From NCBI GenBank assembly GCA_018266075.1, contig JAFEBB010000029.1, forward strand, positions 1 through 64,000: 64,000 nucleotides of DNA, read 5' to 3'. Positions 35,427 to 44,572 of this stretch are shown here, piece by piece. Source of the DNA: Deltaproteobacteria bacterium. GTDB lineage: Bacteria; Myxococcota; Myxococcia; Myxococcales; SZAS-1. A model generated the notes under the pieces. It was not told the origin of the DNA. It saw nothing but the letters and a program-made list of their open reading frames with translations, and did not search any database. Made by a program: the position numbers and the translations under genes. Numbering within the stretch: the stretch's first letter is position 1; each line of letters begins with the position of its first letter.

Positions 35427-35438
35427 CAGCCACCAGCC
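35411..35438. repeat. Heptamer tandem repeat (ACGAGCC + ACCAGCC x3)
   Basis: Four 7-bp units between bamD and the lipoprotein gene, overlapping that gene's proposed start and preceded by TCCGA. This is the same unit as at 16298, in the same plus-strand orientation. Confidence 0.85.
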
Positions 35439-35445
35439 ACGGCTT

Positions 35446-36225
35446 TTAGCTACCGAGGAGCTGCTTGGCCTTCGGCACCATCGGATCATCAGGGTGCTCC
35501 TTGACCAGCTTCTCCAGCGCGGCCTTGCCTTTGTCCTTCTCGTCGAGCTTCACGTAGACGCCATAGAGCGCGATCGCCGCGTCGCCGTCGAAGCCTGCGC
35601 CAGCATAATCCTTGAGCACCGTCTCGTAGCGCCCCGCAGCCGCGCGCGGCCGGTCGTGCTGCGCGTAGAACGCCGCGATGCGCATCTCGTGGTCCGCCAG
35701 GCGGTGACGCAGCTCCGCCACCTTCTCCTGTGCCTTGGGCCGCAGATCGTTGGTCGGGTACTGGATCAGGAACTCGTTGAACGAGCTCAGCGCATTGCGC
35801 GCGTCGGTCTGATCCTTCTCGGCCGAGTTGGGCAGGATGAAGAAGTCGCTCGGCATCTCCTCGTAGTAGCTCATCGCCACCTGGAACGCGGCGTAGCCAT
35901 CTTTGGGATGCGTGGGGTGGAGCTTGATGAAGCTGCGGTACTTGTCGATGGCCTCGACGTACTTCTCCTGCTGGTACTCCAGATCCGCCGAGGCCAGATC
36001 CGCCAGCGCCGAGTAGCTCGAGTACGGAAACTTGGCCGAGACGAACTCGAAGAACCGCTGGGCCTCGAGGTAGTTCTTGCCGTCGAGCTCCTTCATGCCC
36101 AGCTCGTAGTTCTCCTTGGCGTCGGCGCCGAAGGCCGCGTGCCCGCCGCCGTTGGCGGACGTGGACACCGTGGAGCAGCCGGCGAGCAAGCAAGCTGCGA
36201 GGACGAGGGGACGGGCGTGGGCCAT
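35446..36225 (-). CDS. bamD: Outer membrane assembly lipoprotein BamD
   Basis: A 259-residue lipoprotein of the BAM complex that folds beta-barrel proteins into the outer membrane. Lipobox Leu-Ala-Gly-Cys at Cys17. Tetratricopeptide-like repeats follow: ENYELGMKELDGKNYLEAQRFFEFVSAKFPYSSYS is the typical first repeat, and SSFNEFLIQYPTNDLRPKAQEK matches the family. It is divergent from the tamA-like gene, so two outer-membrane assembly functions lie together. Confidence 0.93.
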   Translation of the reverse strand: MAHARPLVLAACLLAGCSTVSTSANGGGHAAFGADAKENYELGMKELDGKNYLEAQRFFEFVSAKFPYSSYSALADLASADLEYQQEKYVEAIDKYRSFIKLHPTHPKDGYAAFQVAMSYYEEMPSDFFILPNSAEKDQTDARNALSSFNEFLIQYPTNDLRPKAQEKVAELRHRLADHEMRIAAFYAQHDRPRAAAGRYETVLKDYAGAGFDGDAAIALYGVYVKLDEKDKGKAALEKLVKEHPDDPMVPKAKQLLGS

Positions 36226-36381
36226 TCGGGCGGACCCTATAACCGGCCCGCCGCGCTTTCAACGCCCGACGCTCGATCCTGACAGCGCCCGGTCGCTCGC
36301 GCCCTGCCCTTGCCGCCAGGCGAACGCGTGCCCACCTTTCACGGGCGCAGCCGCACCCGAAAGCGCGCTCGCCGGACGCCC
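36226..36381. other. Divergent bamD/tamA intergenic region
   Basis: 156 bp containing the two promoters by inference. I see no clear promoter boxes, repeats or hairpins. A TTG-initiated in-frame extension of tamA would reach 36310, but the ATG at 36382 is preferred. Confidence 0.4.
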
Positions 36382-38457
36382 ATGCGCGCGCACGGCCGCA
36401 CCCTGCTTTGCTTGGCGGCCCTCTTGCTCGACGCTTGCTCGCACGCCACGCCGCCGCCCGGCCAGCCCGAGCTCAAGCACCTCGACTTCACCGGCAACCT
36501 CGCGCTCTCCAACAGTGCGATCGCCGGGCGCGTCGCCACCCAGGCCGACTCGTGGGTGCCGTTCTCCGACGCGCGCTACCTCGACCGCAGTGTCCTGCAG
36601 ACGGATCTGCGGCGGATCGAGCGCCTCTACCAGGCCCACGGCTTCTTCGACGCCAAGGTCACCGGCTTCGACGAAGTGCCTGTCGAGGATCAGCCGGATC
36701 AGGTGTCGGTCACCATCCACATCGACGAAGGACAGCCCTCGAAGATCACCCAGCTCCAGCTCGAGGGCACCGAGTCGCTGCCCGCGGACATGACCCAGCG
36801 GCTCGAGGGCGCGGTGAAAGAGCTCGCCATCGGCAAGGTGTTCAACGAGGCCGCGTACGAGGCGGCGAAGGCGGAGCTCGCCACGCGCCTGCACAACCAC
36901 GGCTACGCCGAAGCGAGCGTCGAAGGAAAAGTGGAGGTGGATCCGGCGGCGCACACCGCGGTGATCACCTTCAACGTCGCGCCGGGCAAGACGTACGTGT
37001 TCGGGAAAGTCCTCGTGGCCGGCACGCAGCAGGTGCCGCGCGACAAGGTGGCGCGCGAAGTGGAGTCGGCTGCGCCGCCGGGCACGCTGTACTCGGAGAA
37101 GAAGCTCCACGACGCGCAGACCAACGTCTTCGACCTGGGCGTGTTCTCGCTCGCCAAGGTCACGCGCGGCGCGCCGGATCCGTCGAATGGAACGGTGCCG
37201 CTCGCGGCCGACGTGACCGAGGCGCCCTTCCAGACCCTGCGCGCCGGCGCGGGCTTCGGCATCGAGCGCTACCGCGACGAGGTGCACCTCCTCGGCCGCT
37301 ACACCAACCGCAACTTCCTCGGCGGGCTGCGCAAGCTCGACTTCGACAACAAGCTCGCCTACGTCATCACCAGCGACGTCACCACCCTGATCCAGGGCCA
37401 GTCGGCCACGGGCATCGGCGGCTACTCGTCGCTCACGTTCACCCAGCCCGACGTCTTCCTGCCGCACCTGGATCTCGAGCTTACCGGCGAGATCCAGCGC
37501 GACATTCAAGTCGGCTACGTCTACGACTCGGCGCTGGCTTCGGCTGCGCTGCACAAGCGCATCGGCCGGATGTGGGACTTCTCGTTCGGCGCGAACCTCC
37601 AGCTCATCAAGCTCGATACGATCCTGGATCCGCGGCAGCTCGCGGACAGCCACGCGCCCCAGCTCGCCACCAGCTGCACGGAGCCGAGCTGCTTCTTGTT
37701 GCTCGAGTACCTGGAGCAGCGGATCCGCTTGGATCTGCGCGACAACCCGCTCCGCACGCGGCGCGGGTTCCTCGCGGAGCTCAACCTGCAAGAGGGCGGT
37801 GGGCCGGGCGCGTCGTTCCAGTACCTGCGCGTGGAGCCGGAGATCCGCTTCTACATCCCGCTCGCGTCGAACCTGGTGCTCGCGCAGCGCCTTCAGTGGG
37901 GCTGGATGGCGGAGCTCAACAAGGACGCCAACGGCAACACCATGCCCACCCCGCTGGTGCAGCGCTTCTTCGCCGGTGGCGCGGAGAGCGTGCGTGCGTA
38001 TGGCGCGCGCTTGATGTCGCCGGTGGCGGTGGTCTGTCGCGACACGAATCCGAACGTGCTCGCGCGACATTGCTCGCAGCCCGGAGATTTCGAAGCGGTG
38101 CCCGTGGGCGGCGACGGGCTCTACACCGCGTCGACGGAGCTCCGGCTCGAGGTGACGCGAACCGTCGGCGTGGTCGGCTTCGTGGACACCGGCGTGGTGC
38201 CCATCTCGCCCTTTCAAATCGAGGCCGCGGACATCGCCGTCGCGCCGGGTCTGGGCTTTCGCTACTTCACGCCCTTCGGGCCGCTGCGGCTCGACTTCGC
38301 GTACCGGCTGCCGAGCTTTCCCCCGCCCGGTGTGGCGCTGCGGCTCGCGCCGTCGCAGGTGGTCATCAACTACCCGCCCGGCGTGGGCGTGCCGTTCGTG
38401 TCGCCCGGCCCGACGCCGCGCTTCAACTTCCAGTTCTCGCTCGAGGAGGCGTTCTAG
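36382..38457 (+). CDS. tamA: TamA-like outer membrane protein (Omp85 family)
   Basis: A 691-residue protein with a lipoprotein-like N-terminus (LLLDACSH) and three POTRA-like domains (about residues 30-265; for example KITQLQLEGTESLPADM, GKTYVFGKVLVAGTQQVP). A C-terminal 16-strand barrel follows with QRFFAGGAESVRAYGAR, the conserved (R/F)FxGGxxSxRGY loop. The number of POTRA domains and the following tamB gene favour TamA over BamA. It would act with TamB in lipid or protein transport to the outer membrane. The lipobox has Asp at -2, so lipidation is doubtful. The stop is immediately followed by the tamB ATG. Confidence 0.88.
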   Translation: MRAHGRTLLCLAALLLDACSHATPPPGQPELKHLDFTGNLALSNSAIAGRVATQADSWVPFSDARYLDRSVLQTDLRRIERLYQAHGFFDAKVTGFDEVPVEDQPDQVSVTIHIDEGQPSKITQLQLEGTESLPADMTQRLEGAVKELAIGKVFNEAAYEAAKAELATRLHNHGYAEASVEGKVEVDPAAHTAVITFNVAPGKTYVFGKVLVAGTQQVPRDKVAREVESAAPPGTLYSEKKLHDAQTNVFDLGVFSLAKVTRGAPDPSNGTVPLAADVTEAPFQTLRAGAGFGIERYRDEVHLLGRYTNRNFLGGLRKLDFDNKLAYVITSDVTTLIQGQSATGIGGYSSLTFTQPDVFLPHLDLELTGEIQRDIQVGYVYDSALASAALHKRIGRMWDFSFGANLQLIKLDTILDPRQLADSHAPQLATSCTEPSCFLLLEYLEQRIRLDLRDNPLRTRRGFLAELNLQEGGGPGASFQYLRVEPEIRFYIPLASNLVLAQRLQWGWMAELNKDANGNTMPTPLVQRFFAGGAESVRAYGARLMSPVAVVCRDTNPNVLARHCSQPGDFEAVPVGGDGLYTASTELRLEVTRTVGVVGFVDTGVVPISPFQIEAADIAVAPGLGFRYFTPFGPLRLDFAYRLPSFPPPGVALRLAPSQVVINYPPGVGVPFVSPGPTPRFNFQFSLEEAF

Positions 38458-41400
38458 ATGCGCCGCGTCCTCGTGCGAATCGCGAAGGCCGTGCTCGTGC
38501 TGTGCTTGGTCGTCCTCGTCGCAGTCCTCGCGGCCGTGGGTTTGCTCTTCTCGCCGCCGGGTGAGCGCTGGGTGAAGCACAAGGTGCTCGACTCCGCGAA
38601 TGCGTCGCTCGCGGGCACCGTGGAGCTCGACGCGCTCGAGCTCGCGCCCGGCGGACGGATCCGACTCACGGGCGTGCGCCTTTTGGATCCACACGGCGAG
38701 CTCGTGGCGTCGATCGCTCGCGTGGACGCGCGCGTGCAACTCCTGGCCCTGCTGCAGCGACGCGCGCACGTTCTCTCGCTGGAGCTGAGCGAGCCCACGC
38801 TGCGGATCCGCGAGGATCCGGATGGTCGAACCAACTTCGCGACGGCTCTCTCGACGCGCGCGCCCGCGTCGAGCGCCCAGCCACCGACCCCGATGAGGTG
38901 GACCGTTCTTCTGGACGACGTCGTGCTCGAGCGCGGCCTGGTGGCGCTGCACCTCGCGAACGCGCCGCCGATGCGCGTGCAGGAGCTCGCCCTCTCCGGC
39001 TCCGCCAAGTTCGGCCCGGACGTCCTCGTCACAGCCCTGACCGTCACCGGGGCAATCGAGGAACCCGAGCGCGCGCCGCTCAGTCTTCGCGTCTCCGCCC
39101 ACGGCTCCGGCCTCACCCCCGACGGCGAGCTCGTCCTGGACGAGGTCCGGCTCCGCGCGGGCAGCTCCACGCTCGAGGCGCACGGCCAGCTCGCGCGCGG
39201 CGAAGGCCAGCTCGCCGTCGAAGCGACAATCTCACGAAAGCTCGCAGCGGCGCTGGGCGTCCCGCTCGGATCCGATCTCTCGGCGCAGCTGCACGGCGAT
39301 TGGAAGAAGGGCCAGCCCGCGAACGTGACCGCCGCGGTTCCCCTCGAGCCCGGTGGCGCTTGGCTCGACGCTCAGCTCTGGCCCGCGGCGCATCCCCTTC
39401 GCTACACCGGGCGGATCCGTTTGGATCGATTGGATCCGTCGAAGCTGATCCAGGACGCGCCCCACGGCGATCTCACCGGCGAGCTGGAGCTCGGCGGACA
39501 CGGCACCTCGCTCGCGGAGCTTTCACTCCAAGTGAAGACGAAGCTGCAACCCTCTCGGCTGCAGGGCATCGCGATCAACGGCCTCACGCTGCGTGGCGAA
39601 GCCCACGACGAAGTGTTCACGCTCGAGGCTCTCCACCTCGACGCGCCGGGCGGGACCTTTTCGGGTCGCGGCCGTGCATCGATGAAGGAGCTGGCCCTCG
39701 ACGTGGACGCGCACCTCACCGACCTGCGCGCGTTCACCTCGAACCTGGGCGCCTCGGAGCCGTATGCGGGCTCGGCCACGGGCGCGCTGCACCTCGGCGG
39801 CACGCCTCACACCCCCTCGCTGCAGCTCGAGCTCCACGCGCCGCGCGTCGCCAACTCGCGCATGGAGCTTGATGTGCACCAGCTCGTGGTCCAGGGGATG
39901 GTCGCGGATCTGCGTCGGCCGCGGCAGCTGCGCGCGCACCTTCGCGCCGAGCGCGGGCACTTTCAAGGCGAGGAGCTCGTCGGCTTCTCGGGTAATGCGG
40001 AGCTCGATGGCGCGCGCTACCACGTCGATCTCACCAGCGCGGGCCCGAGCGGCCTCACCGCGCATGCCATCGGCCAGCTCCCCGATGCGCGCGAGGTGAT
40101 GTCGCTCACCAGCTTCGAGCTGAGCCACGGCGCCTGGCGTTGGATCCTTCAGGATCCGGCGACGGTGGATCTCTCGCACGGCGCGGTGGCGAGCCGCATG
40201 GTGCTGCGCTCGGGCGACCAGGAGCTCGTGCTCGAGGGCGGGCTCGCGAGGCGCCGCTTCGACGTTCGCGCGGCGATCACTGCGCTCGATCTCGCGCAGC
40301 TCCCGGCGCTCGTGGTGCCGACGAGCGTGGGCCTGCGCGGGCGCGTCACGGGGACCGTTTCGGTTCGCGGCCCCATCAACGCCGTGACGGTCGAAGCGCA
40401 CGCCAACGCTTCGGGCGTGACCGTGGAGCGCCTCGCGCAGCGGCCGGGCGCGGTGCTCGCGGGCACCGTCGATGCGGTGCTCGCACGAAAGCGCTCGCAG
40501 CTCCACGCGCACCTCGCGGCGGGGCTCACCCAGCTGCAGCTCGACCTCGACACGCCGTTCTCCTCGGATGCCCGCCCCGACGCACCGCTCACCGGTCGTG
40601 CGCAGCTGCAGAACCTGGATCTGGGCGATGTCGCCGCGCTGCTTGGGCTCGCCTCGGATCAGCACCTCGCTGGCATGGTGGGCGGAGCCGCGACGCTCAC
40701 CGGCACCTGGGAACAACCCGCGCTCGACGCACGGCTCGCGCTGAACGCGGTCAGCCTGCGGGGAACGCCGCCGATCTCGGGCACCGCGCGGCTCGAGACC
40801 AGCTCGCGCGCCGCGCTGATGCTCGACCTCCGCAGCGGTGTCACGCGCTTGCACGGGACGACAGAGGCGAGCCTCCCGCCGGAGATTCTGCGTCGGAAGC
40901 GTCCGCTCTCCGAGCTGGCGACGCTGAACGTGCAGACCGATCTCGCGCTCGACGCACTCGACCTCAACCGCTGGCGCACGCCGCTGCGGCTTCCCCGTGA
41001 GGCGCATGGCCTGGCTCAGGCGAAGCTCTCCACGCGAGGCACGCTCTCGGATCCGCGCGGATCAGCCGAGCTCGTGATCCAGAACCTGTCGCTCGGCGGG
41101 CTGGGACACGCGCAGCTCGAGCTCCGCGCCACCGCCGACAGCCAGCTCACGCTGCACGGCGAGCTGGTGCAGGCGCAGCAGAAGCTCGCCCACCTCGACG
41201 GCATGCTCGCCACCTCGCTCTCGACGCTGCGCGCGCGGCCGGATTCGGTCGGGAGCGTGGCGGCCCAGGCCAAGCTGGTGGTCGACGCACCGGAGCTGGC
41301 GAACGTGGGCGCGCTCTCGCACCTGGCCGCGCGTGGATCCGCGGAGCTGAACGCGGAGCTCCACGGCACGCTCGATGCGCCGGTGATCCACGTGGATCTG

Positions 41401-42990
41401 CAAGGCCGCCAGGTGATGCTCTCGGGCGCGAGGGTCGGCGACGTGGACGCGGGGCTCGACTACGCGGGCTCGGTCTCGCGCGCGCATGCCAAGCTCGCGC
41501 ACCTCGAGCTCTCGGGCGAGCTGCGGCACGACCTCGGGCTCGGCGCCCTGCGCGAGGGGGCTCGACTCGGCGAAGCGCAGATCTCCGCGCGGCTGAACGC
41601 GGATCACTTCGATCTCGCCGCCCTCTCCGGTCTCGACCCGGCGGCGAGCACGCTCGCAGGCACGCTCACGGCACAGGTGCAGCTCGACGGTCCGCTCGGC
41701 GCGCCCACGGTGCGCGGCCACGCCGATGTCGACAACGGCCGGCTCGTGCTCTCGGGGCTCGGCGACTTCCACCCCATCACGCTGCGCTTCCAGGCCGACG
41801 ATCACCGACTGGCGATCTCCCAGCTCGAGGTCCACGCCGACGCCGGCTGGGCCAAGCTCACGGCCGAGGCGCTGCGCTCGGGAAACACGGGGCCGTTCAC
41901 GCTCCGCGGCGAGCTGCACGCCCAGGGGTTCCCCGTGCGCTACCAGGATCAGGTGATGGGCAAGGTGGATCTCGATGGATCCATCGACGGCTCGCTCACG
42001 CCGAAGTCGCCGCTGATCCAGCTCCACATCGCCAAGGCGCAAGCCCAGGTGCCGCAGCTCACCCATCGCGACGTGCAATCGCTGGATCCGAACCCGGACA
42101 TCGTGATCCTCGGGCGGCGCTCGAGGCGAACGCGCGTGGCCCGAGCCGCGCCCGGATCGAGCGAGAGCGGCGCCATGCACGTGCAGCTCCCTCCGCCGCC
42201 CGGGCCGCAGATCCGCCTCGGCATCTACGCGCCGCACGAGGTGGCCATCAAGGGCAGCGACATCGACCTCTCGGTGCAGGGCCAGCTCGGCGTGCTCCTC
42301 GAACCGTTGGGCGAGAAGTTCGTGCAGATCATCGCACCGCCGGGCGGGAGCGGCGGCTCGTACATCCAGGCCACGCACGGCTGGGTCTCGGTGATTGGCC
42401 GCAAGTTCGAGGTGCGCAACGACAAGATCGCGCGCGTGGATTTTCTCGGCGGCCCGCCCACCAACGCCATGCTCGACGTGGCCATGGTCTTCAACGACCG
42501 CGCCGACGACATCGTGGTCACCGTGGAGCTCACCGGGCCGCTCACCAAGCCCAATCCGCCGGCGCTCTCCTCGCAGCCGCAGATGGATCAGTCGCAGCTC
42601 GCGCTGCTCATCGCCACCGGACACCTGCAGCCGCGGCGCGGCGCTGGCGCGGTCACGGCAGCGAACCAGGCGGGCTCGGTGCTCGGCTCACTGCTCGCGG
42701 GCGCGTTGCAGCGCTCGGTGGCGCGGAGCCTGCCCATCGACACGGTGAGCGTCCAGACCAGCGCGCAGGGCCAGATTCGCGCCGAGGTGGGCAAGTACGT
42801 CACCGACCGCATCTACATCGGCTACACCCACAACTTCACCGCCGACATCCTGCCGGGCTCGCTCGAGAACCAGGACCTCAACATCAACGAGCTCTCGCTG
42901 CAGTACCAGCTCAGTCGGCGCTGGCAGCTCGAGGCCGTGGGCGGCGAGAGCATGGGCGCGTTTAACGCCATCTGGCAGAAGGACTTCTGA
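38458..42990 (+). CDS. tamB: TamB (translocation and assembly module, AsmA-like)
   Basis: A 1510-residue protein. A single N-terminal helix (residues 8-32) anchors it in the inner membrane. The long body is a beta-helical groove (repeats such as GELELGGHGTSLAELSLQVKTKL) thought to carry phospholipids across the periplasm. The C-terminal DUF490 domain (near 1200-1510, for example KFVQIIAPPGGSGGSYIQATHGWVSV) contacts TamA. Length is close to the family norm of about 1250-1500. Its ATG follows the tamA stop directly, so the two form an operon. Confidence 0.93.
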   Translation: MRRVLVRIAKAVLVLCLVVLVAVLAAVGLLFSPPGERWVKHKVLDSANASLAGTVELDALELAPGGRIRLTGVRLLDPHGELVASIARVDARVQLLALLQRRAHVLSLELSEPTLRIREDPDGRTNFATALSTRAPASSAQPPTPMRWTVLLDDVVLERGLVALHLANAPPMRVQELALSGSAKFGPDVLVTALTVTGAIEEPERAPLSLRVSAHGSGLTPDGELVLDEVRLRAGSSTLEAHGQLARGEGQLAVEATISRKLAAALGVPLGSDLSAQLHGDWKKGQPANVTAAVPLEPGGAWLDAQLWPAAHPLRYTGRIRLDRLDPSKLIQDAPHGDLTGELELGGHGTSLAELSLQVKTKLQPSRLQGIAINGLTLRGEAHDEVFTLEALHLDAPGGTFSGRGRASMKELALDVDAHLTDLRAFTSNLGASEPYAGSATGALHLGGTPHTPSLQLELHAPRVANSRMELDVHQLVVQGMVADLRRPRQLRAHLRAERGHFQGEELVGFSGNAELDGARYHVDLTSAGPSGLTAHAIGQLPDAREVMSLTSFELSHGAWRWILQDPATVDLSHGAVASRMVLRSGDQELVLEGGLARRRFDVRAAITALDLAQLPALVVPTSVGLRGRVTGTVSVRGPINAVTVEAHANASGVTVERLAQRPGAVLAGTVDAVLARKRSQLHAHLAAGLTQLQLDLDTPFSSDARPDAPLTGRAQLQNLDLGDVAALLGLASDQHLAGMVGGAATLTGTWEQPALDARLALNAVSLRGTPPISGTARLETSSRAALMLDLRSGVTRLHGTTEASLPPEILRRKRPLSELATLNVQTDLALDALDLNRWRTPLRLPREAHGLAQAKLSTRGTLSDPRGSAELVIQNLSLGGLGHAQLELRATADSQLTLHGELVQAQQKLAHLDGMLATSLSTLRARPDSVGSVAAQAKLVVDAPELANVGALSHLAARGSAELNAELHGTLDAPVIHVDLQGRQVMLSGARVGDVDAGLDYAGSVSRAHAKLAHLELSGELRHDLGLGALREGARLGEAQISARLNADHFDLAALSGLDPAASTLAGTLTAQVQLDGPLGAPTVRGHADVDNGRLVLSGLGDFHPITLRFQADDHRLAISQLEVHADAGWAKLTAEALRSGNTGPFTLRGELHAQGFPVRYQDQVMGKVDLDGSIDGSLTPKSPLIQLHIAKAQAQVPQLTHRDVQSLDPNPDIVILGRRSRRTRVARAAPGSSESGAMHVQLPPPPGPQIRLGIYAPHEVAIKGSDIDLSVQGQLGVLLEPLGEKFVQIIAPPGGSGGSYIQATHGWVSVIGRKFEVRNDKIARVDFLGGPPTNAMLDVAMVFNDRADDIVVTVELTGPLTKPNPPALSSQPQMDQSQLALLIATGHLQPRRGAGAVTAANQAGSVLGSLLAGALQRSVARSLPIDTVSVQTSAQGQIRAEVGKYVTDRIYIGYTHNFTADILPGSLENQDLNINELSLQYQLSRRWQLEAVGGESMGAFNAIWQKDF

Positions 42991-42991
42991 T

Positions 42992-43312
42992 TCAGTTGCT
43001 GGTTCCTGGTTCCTGGTTCCTGGTTGGATCCGGATCCGGATCTGCGAAGCGAATCGGAGCGACCACGCGCGCGCGCATCGCCGTCTGCGCCGCGATGTAG
43101 CCAGCGAGGATCCCGTCCTCGTACTCGAACGTGGGGTGTGCCTTGAGCGCCGGGAAGTCGTGCGGGTTGAGCACGTCGTCGGGCGTGATGTCGGGCACCG
43201 CCTCGCGCGCGAGCTTGAGCACCTTGGTGCGCTGGTGCGCGATGAGCTCGTCGAAGAGCGCGTCCGCCTTCGCCAGCGCCTCGAGCATCGCGTCCTGCTG
43301 GGTCGGATCCAT
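42992..43312 (-). CDS. Small hypothetical protein
   Basis: A 106-residue soluble protein (MDPTQQDAMLEALAKADALFDELI...). It is mostly helical with an acidic tail read from a heptamer repeat and GGATCC repeats at its 3' end (Asp-Pro-Asp-Pro-Asp-Pro-Thr-Arg-Asn-Gln-Glu-Pro). The in-frame repeat may mean that the true C-terminus was extended when the repeat arose. A GTG two codons earlier (43318) is an alternative start. Same strand as the TrpC-like gene, 9 bp downstream. No family recognised. Confidence 0.6.
   Translation of the reverse strand: MDPTQQDAMLEALAKADALFDELIAHQRTKVLKLAREAVPDITPDDVLNPHDFPALKAHPTFEYEDGILAGYIAAQTAMRARVVAPIRFADPDPDPTRNQEPGTSN
43001..43028. repeat. Heptamer tandem repeat (GGTTCCT x3 + GGTTGGA)
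   Basis: Four 7-bp units near the convergent ends of tamB and the small hypothetical gene, running directly into a GGATCC hexamer tandem. Cyclic form TGGTTCC, hence the TGGTnnn class. Confidence 0.85.
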
Positions 43313-43321
43313 GCCCACGTT

Positions 43322-44104
43322 CTAGTCGCCCCGAAGCTCCGCCACCAGCGGCTCGAGGTAACCGAACGTATCGCGCGGCATGCACGCGGGGCCGCAGATC
43401 CACATCGCCTGCACTTCGCCTCGCAGTGGCCGCAGCGCGAACTCACCCGACACCGGACCGCGCACCACGCGCAGCACCTCGCGCGGCACCTCGCGCAGCA
43501 GCTCCAGCGGCGCGTCCTCGTTGAGGGCGCCCATCTCGTCGAAGCCGCTCACGCAGAGCAGCTCCGCGCCCGCGTCCATGGCCCGGGCGAGCTCTTCCTG
43601 CGAACGACCTTCGACGAGCGCGTCCATGCCGAGAGACCGCGCGTGCTCCACACACGCGCGGAGGACCGCGTCGTCGAGGACGCCTGCGTGCAGCCACACC
43701 GCGTCGGCGCCCAGGCCCCGCGCGTGCTCCACCTGCTCGGGCGCGACCAGGAGATCGTGCAGCAGCACTGGGAGCCGCAGCTCGTCCTGCACCAGCCACG
43801 CCCACTCCGACGAGGACACGCCGAAGCGCGGATCCGCCGGGAAGGCGAGCGCGGCCACGCCCGCGCGCACGCTCGCGCACGCGAACTCGCCGAGATCCAG
43901 ATCCGCGCGGAGCAGGCCCTCCTCAGGCGAGCGACGCGCTGGCTCGGCGATGACGGTGAGCTTGCCGCCGGTGGAGAGCGCGGACTTCAAGCTGCGTCGC
44001 GAGGCGGCGATGGGTCGACGGGGAACGGCACCTCCGCTCGCGCGCTCGCGCGATTTGGCCTGCGCCCAGGCCCGGAGCTCCAGGTTCTCGCCCACGCCGT
44101 CCAC
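43322..44104 (-). CDS. TrpC paralogue lacking catalytic residues
   Basis: A 260-residue protein with the (beta-alpha)8 fold of indole-3-glycerol phosphate synthase. The motif VIAEPARRSP stands for the usual ECKKASPSKG: the Glu is kept but the following catalytic Lys is Ala. PVLLHDLL stands for PILCKDFI with the catalytic Lys replaced by His, and CVSGFDEM replaces GINNRDL, losing the Asn. The Glu of ALVEGRS is kept. It is therefore unlikely to make indole-3-glycerol phosphate. No other trp gene is adjacent. The GTG start at 44104 was chosen to give a TrpC-like N-terminus; a longer frame to 44185 exists. Confidence 0.75.
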   Translation of the reverse strand: MDGVGENLELRAWAQAKSRERASGGAVPRRPIAASRRSLKSALSTGGKLTVIAEPARRSPEEGLLRADLDLGEFACASVRAGVAALAFPADPRFGVSSSEWAWLVQDELRLPVLLHDLLVAPEQVEHARGLGADAVWLHAGVLDDAVLRACVEHARSLGMDALVEGRSQEELARAMDAGAELLCVSGFDEMGALNEDAPLELLREVPREVLRVVRGPVSGEFALRPLRGEVQAMWICGPACMPRDTFGYLEPLVAELRGD

Positions 44105-44229
44105 GACCGAAATCTGGATCCGGATCCGACGCGGCGCCTGCTTGCACGCGAGGAGCCTCGGCGCTCGTTGCCCTTCGCTCGGCACGGACCCATCTCAGGC
44201 TCGTGGTTTGGCGAATCTCGAGGTGACAC

Positions 44230-44544
44230 ATGTCGCGAGGCTTCGGCGAGCCGCCGCAGTGGAGTGTGGCGGCGGCATTGGAAGGCGTGGACTACCCGGT
44301 GACGCGTGAGGAGCTGGTGGAGAGCGCGGCGAGCGACGACGCGCCGGTCGGGGTGATCAACTTCCTGAAGAGCCTGCCCTCGGCGGCCTACGCGACGTTC
44401 GAGGACGTGGAGCGCGACTTCGCCGAGGCCGCGCGACGCTTCGGCATGGGCGCCGACCGGCCGGCCTGGCTGGAGACCGATCGCTCGAACATCGGCCGGG
44501 ATGCGGTTGAAGGCGCGACCGGTACGAAGACGCGACACCCGTAG
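44230..44544 (+). CDS. DUF2795 domain protein
   Basis: A 104-residue protein. Residues 12-75 (ALEGVDYPVTREELVESAASDDAPVGVINFLKSLPSAAYATFEDVERDF) match the DUF2795 family, small helical proteins of unknown function found widely in actinobacteria and myxobacteria. ATG 44230 follows GAGGTG. It stands alone between the TrpC-like gene and a convergent PLP enzyme. Confidence 0.85.
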   Translation: MSRGFGEPPQWSVAAALEGVDYPVTREELVESAASDDAPVGVINFLKSLPSAAYATFEDVERDFAEAARRFGMGADRPAWLETDRSNIGRDAVEGATGTKTRHP

Positions 44545-44572
44545 CCCGATCGTGGCACGTGGCTCGTTCGGA

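Noticed and set aside
36382-38457. Assignment of the Omp85 protein as BamA
   Set aside because: Only about three POTRA-like domains and a directly following tamB gene favour TamA.
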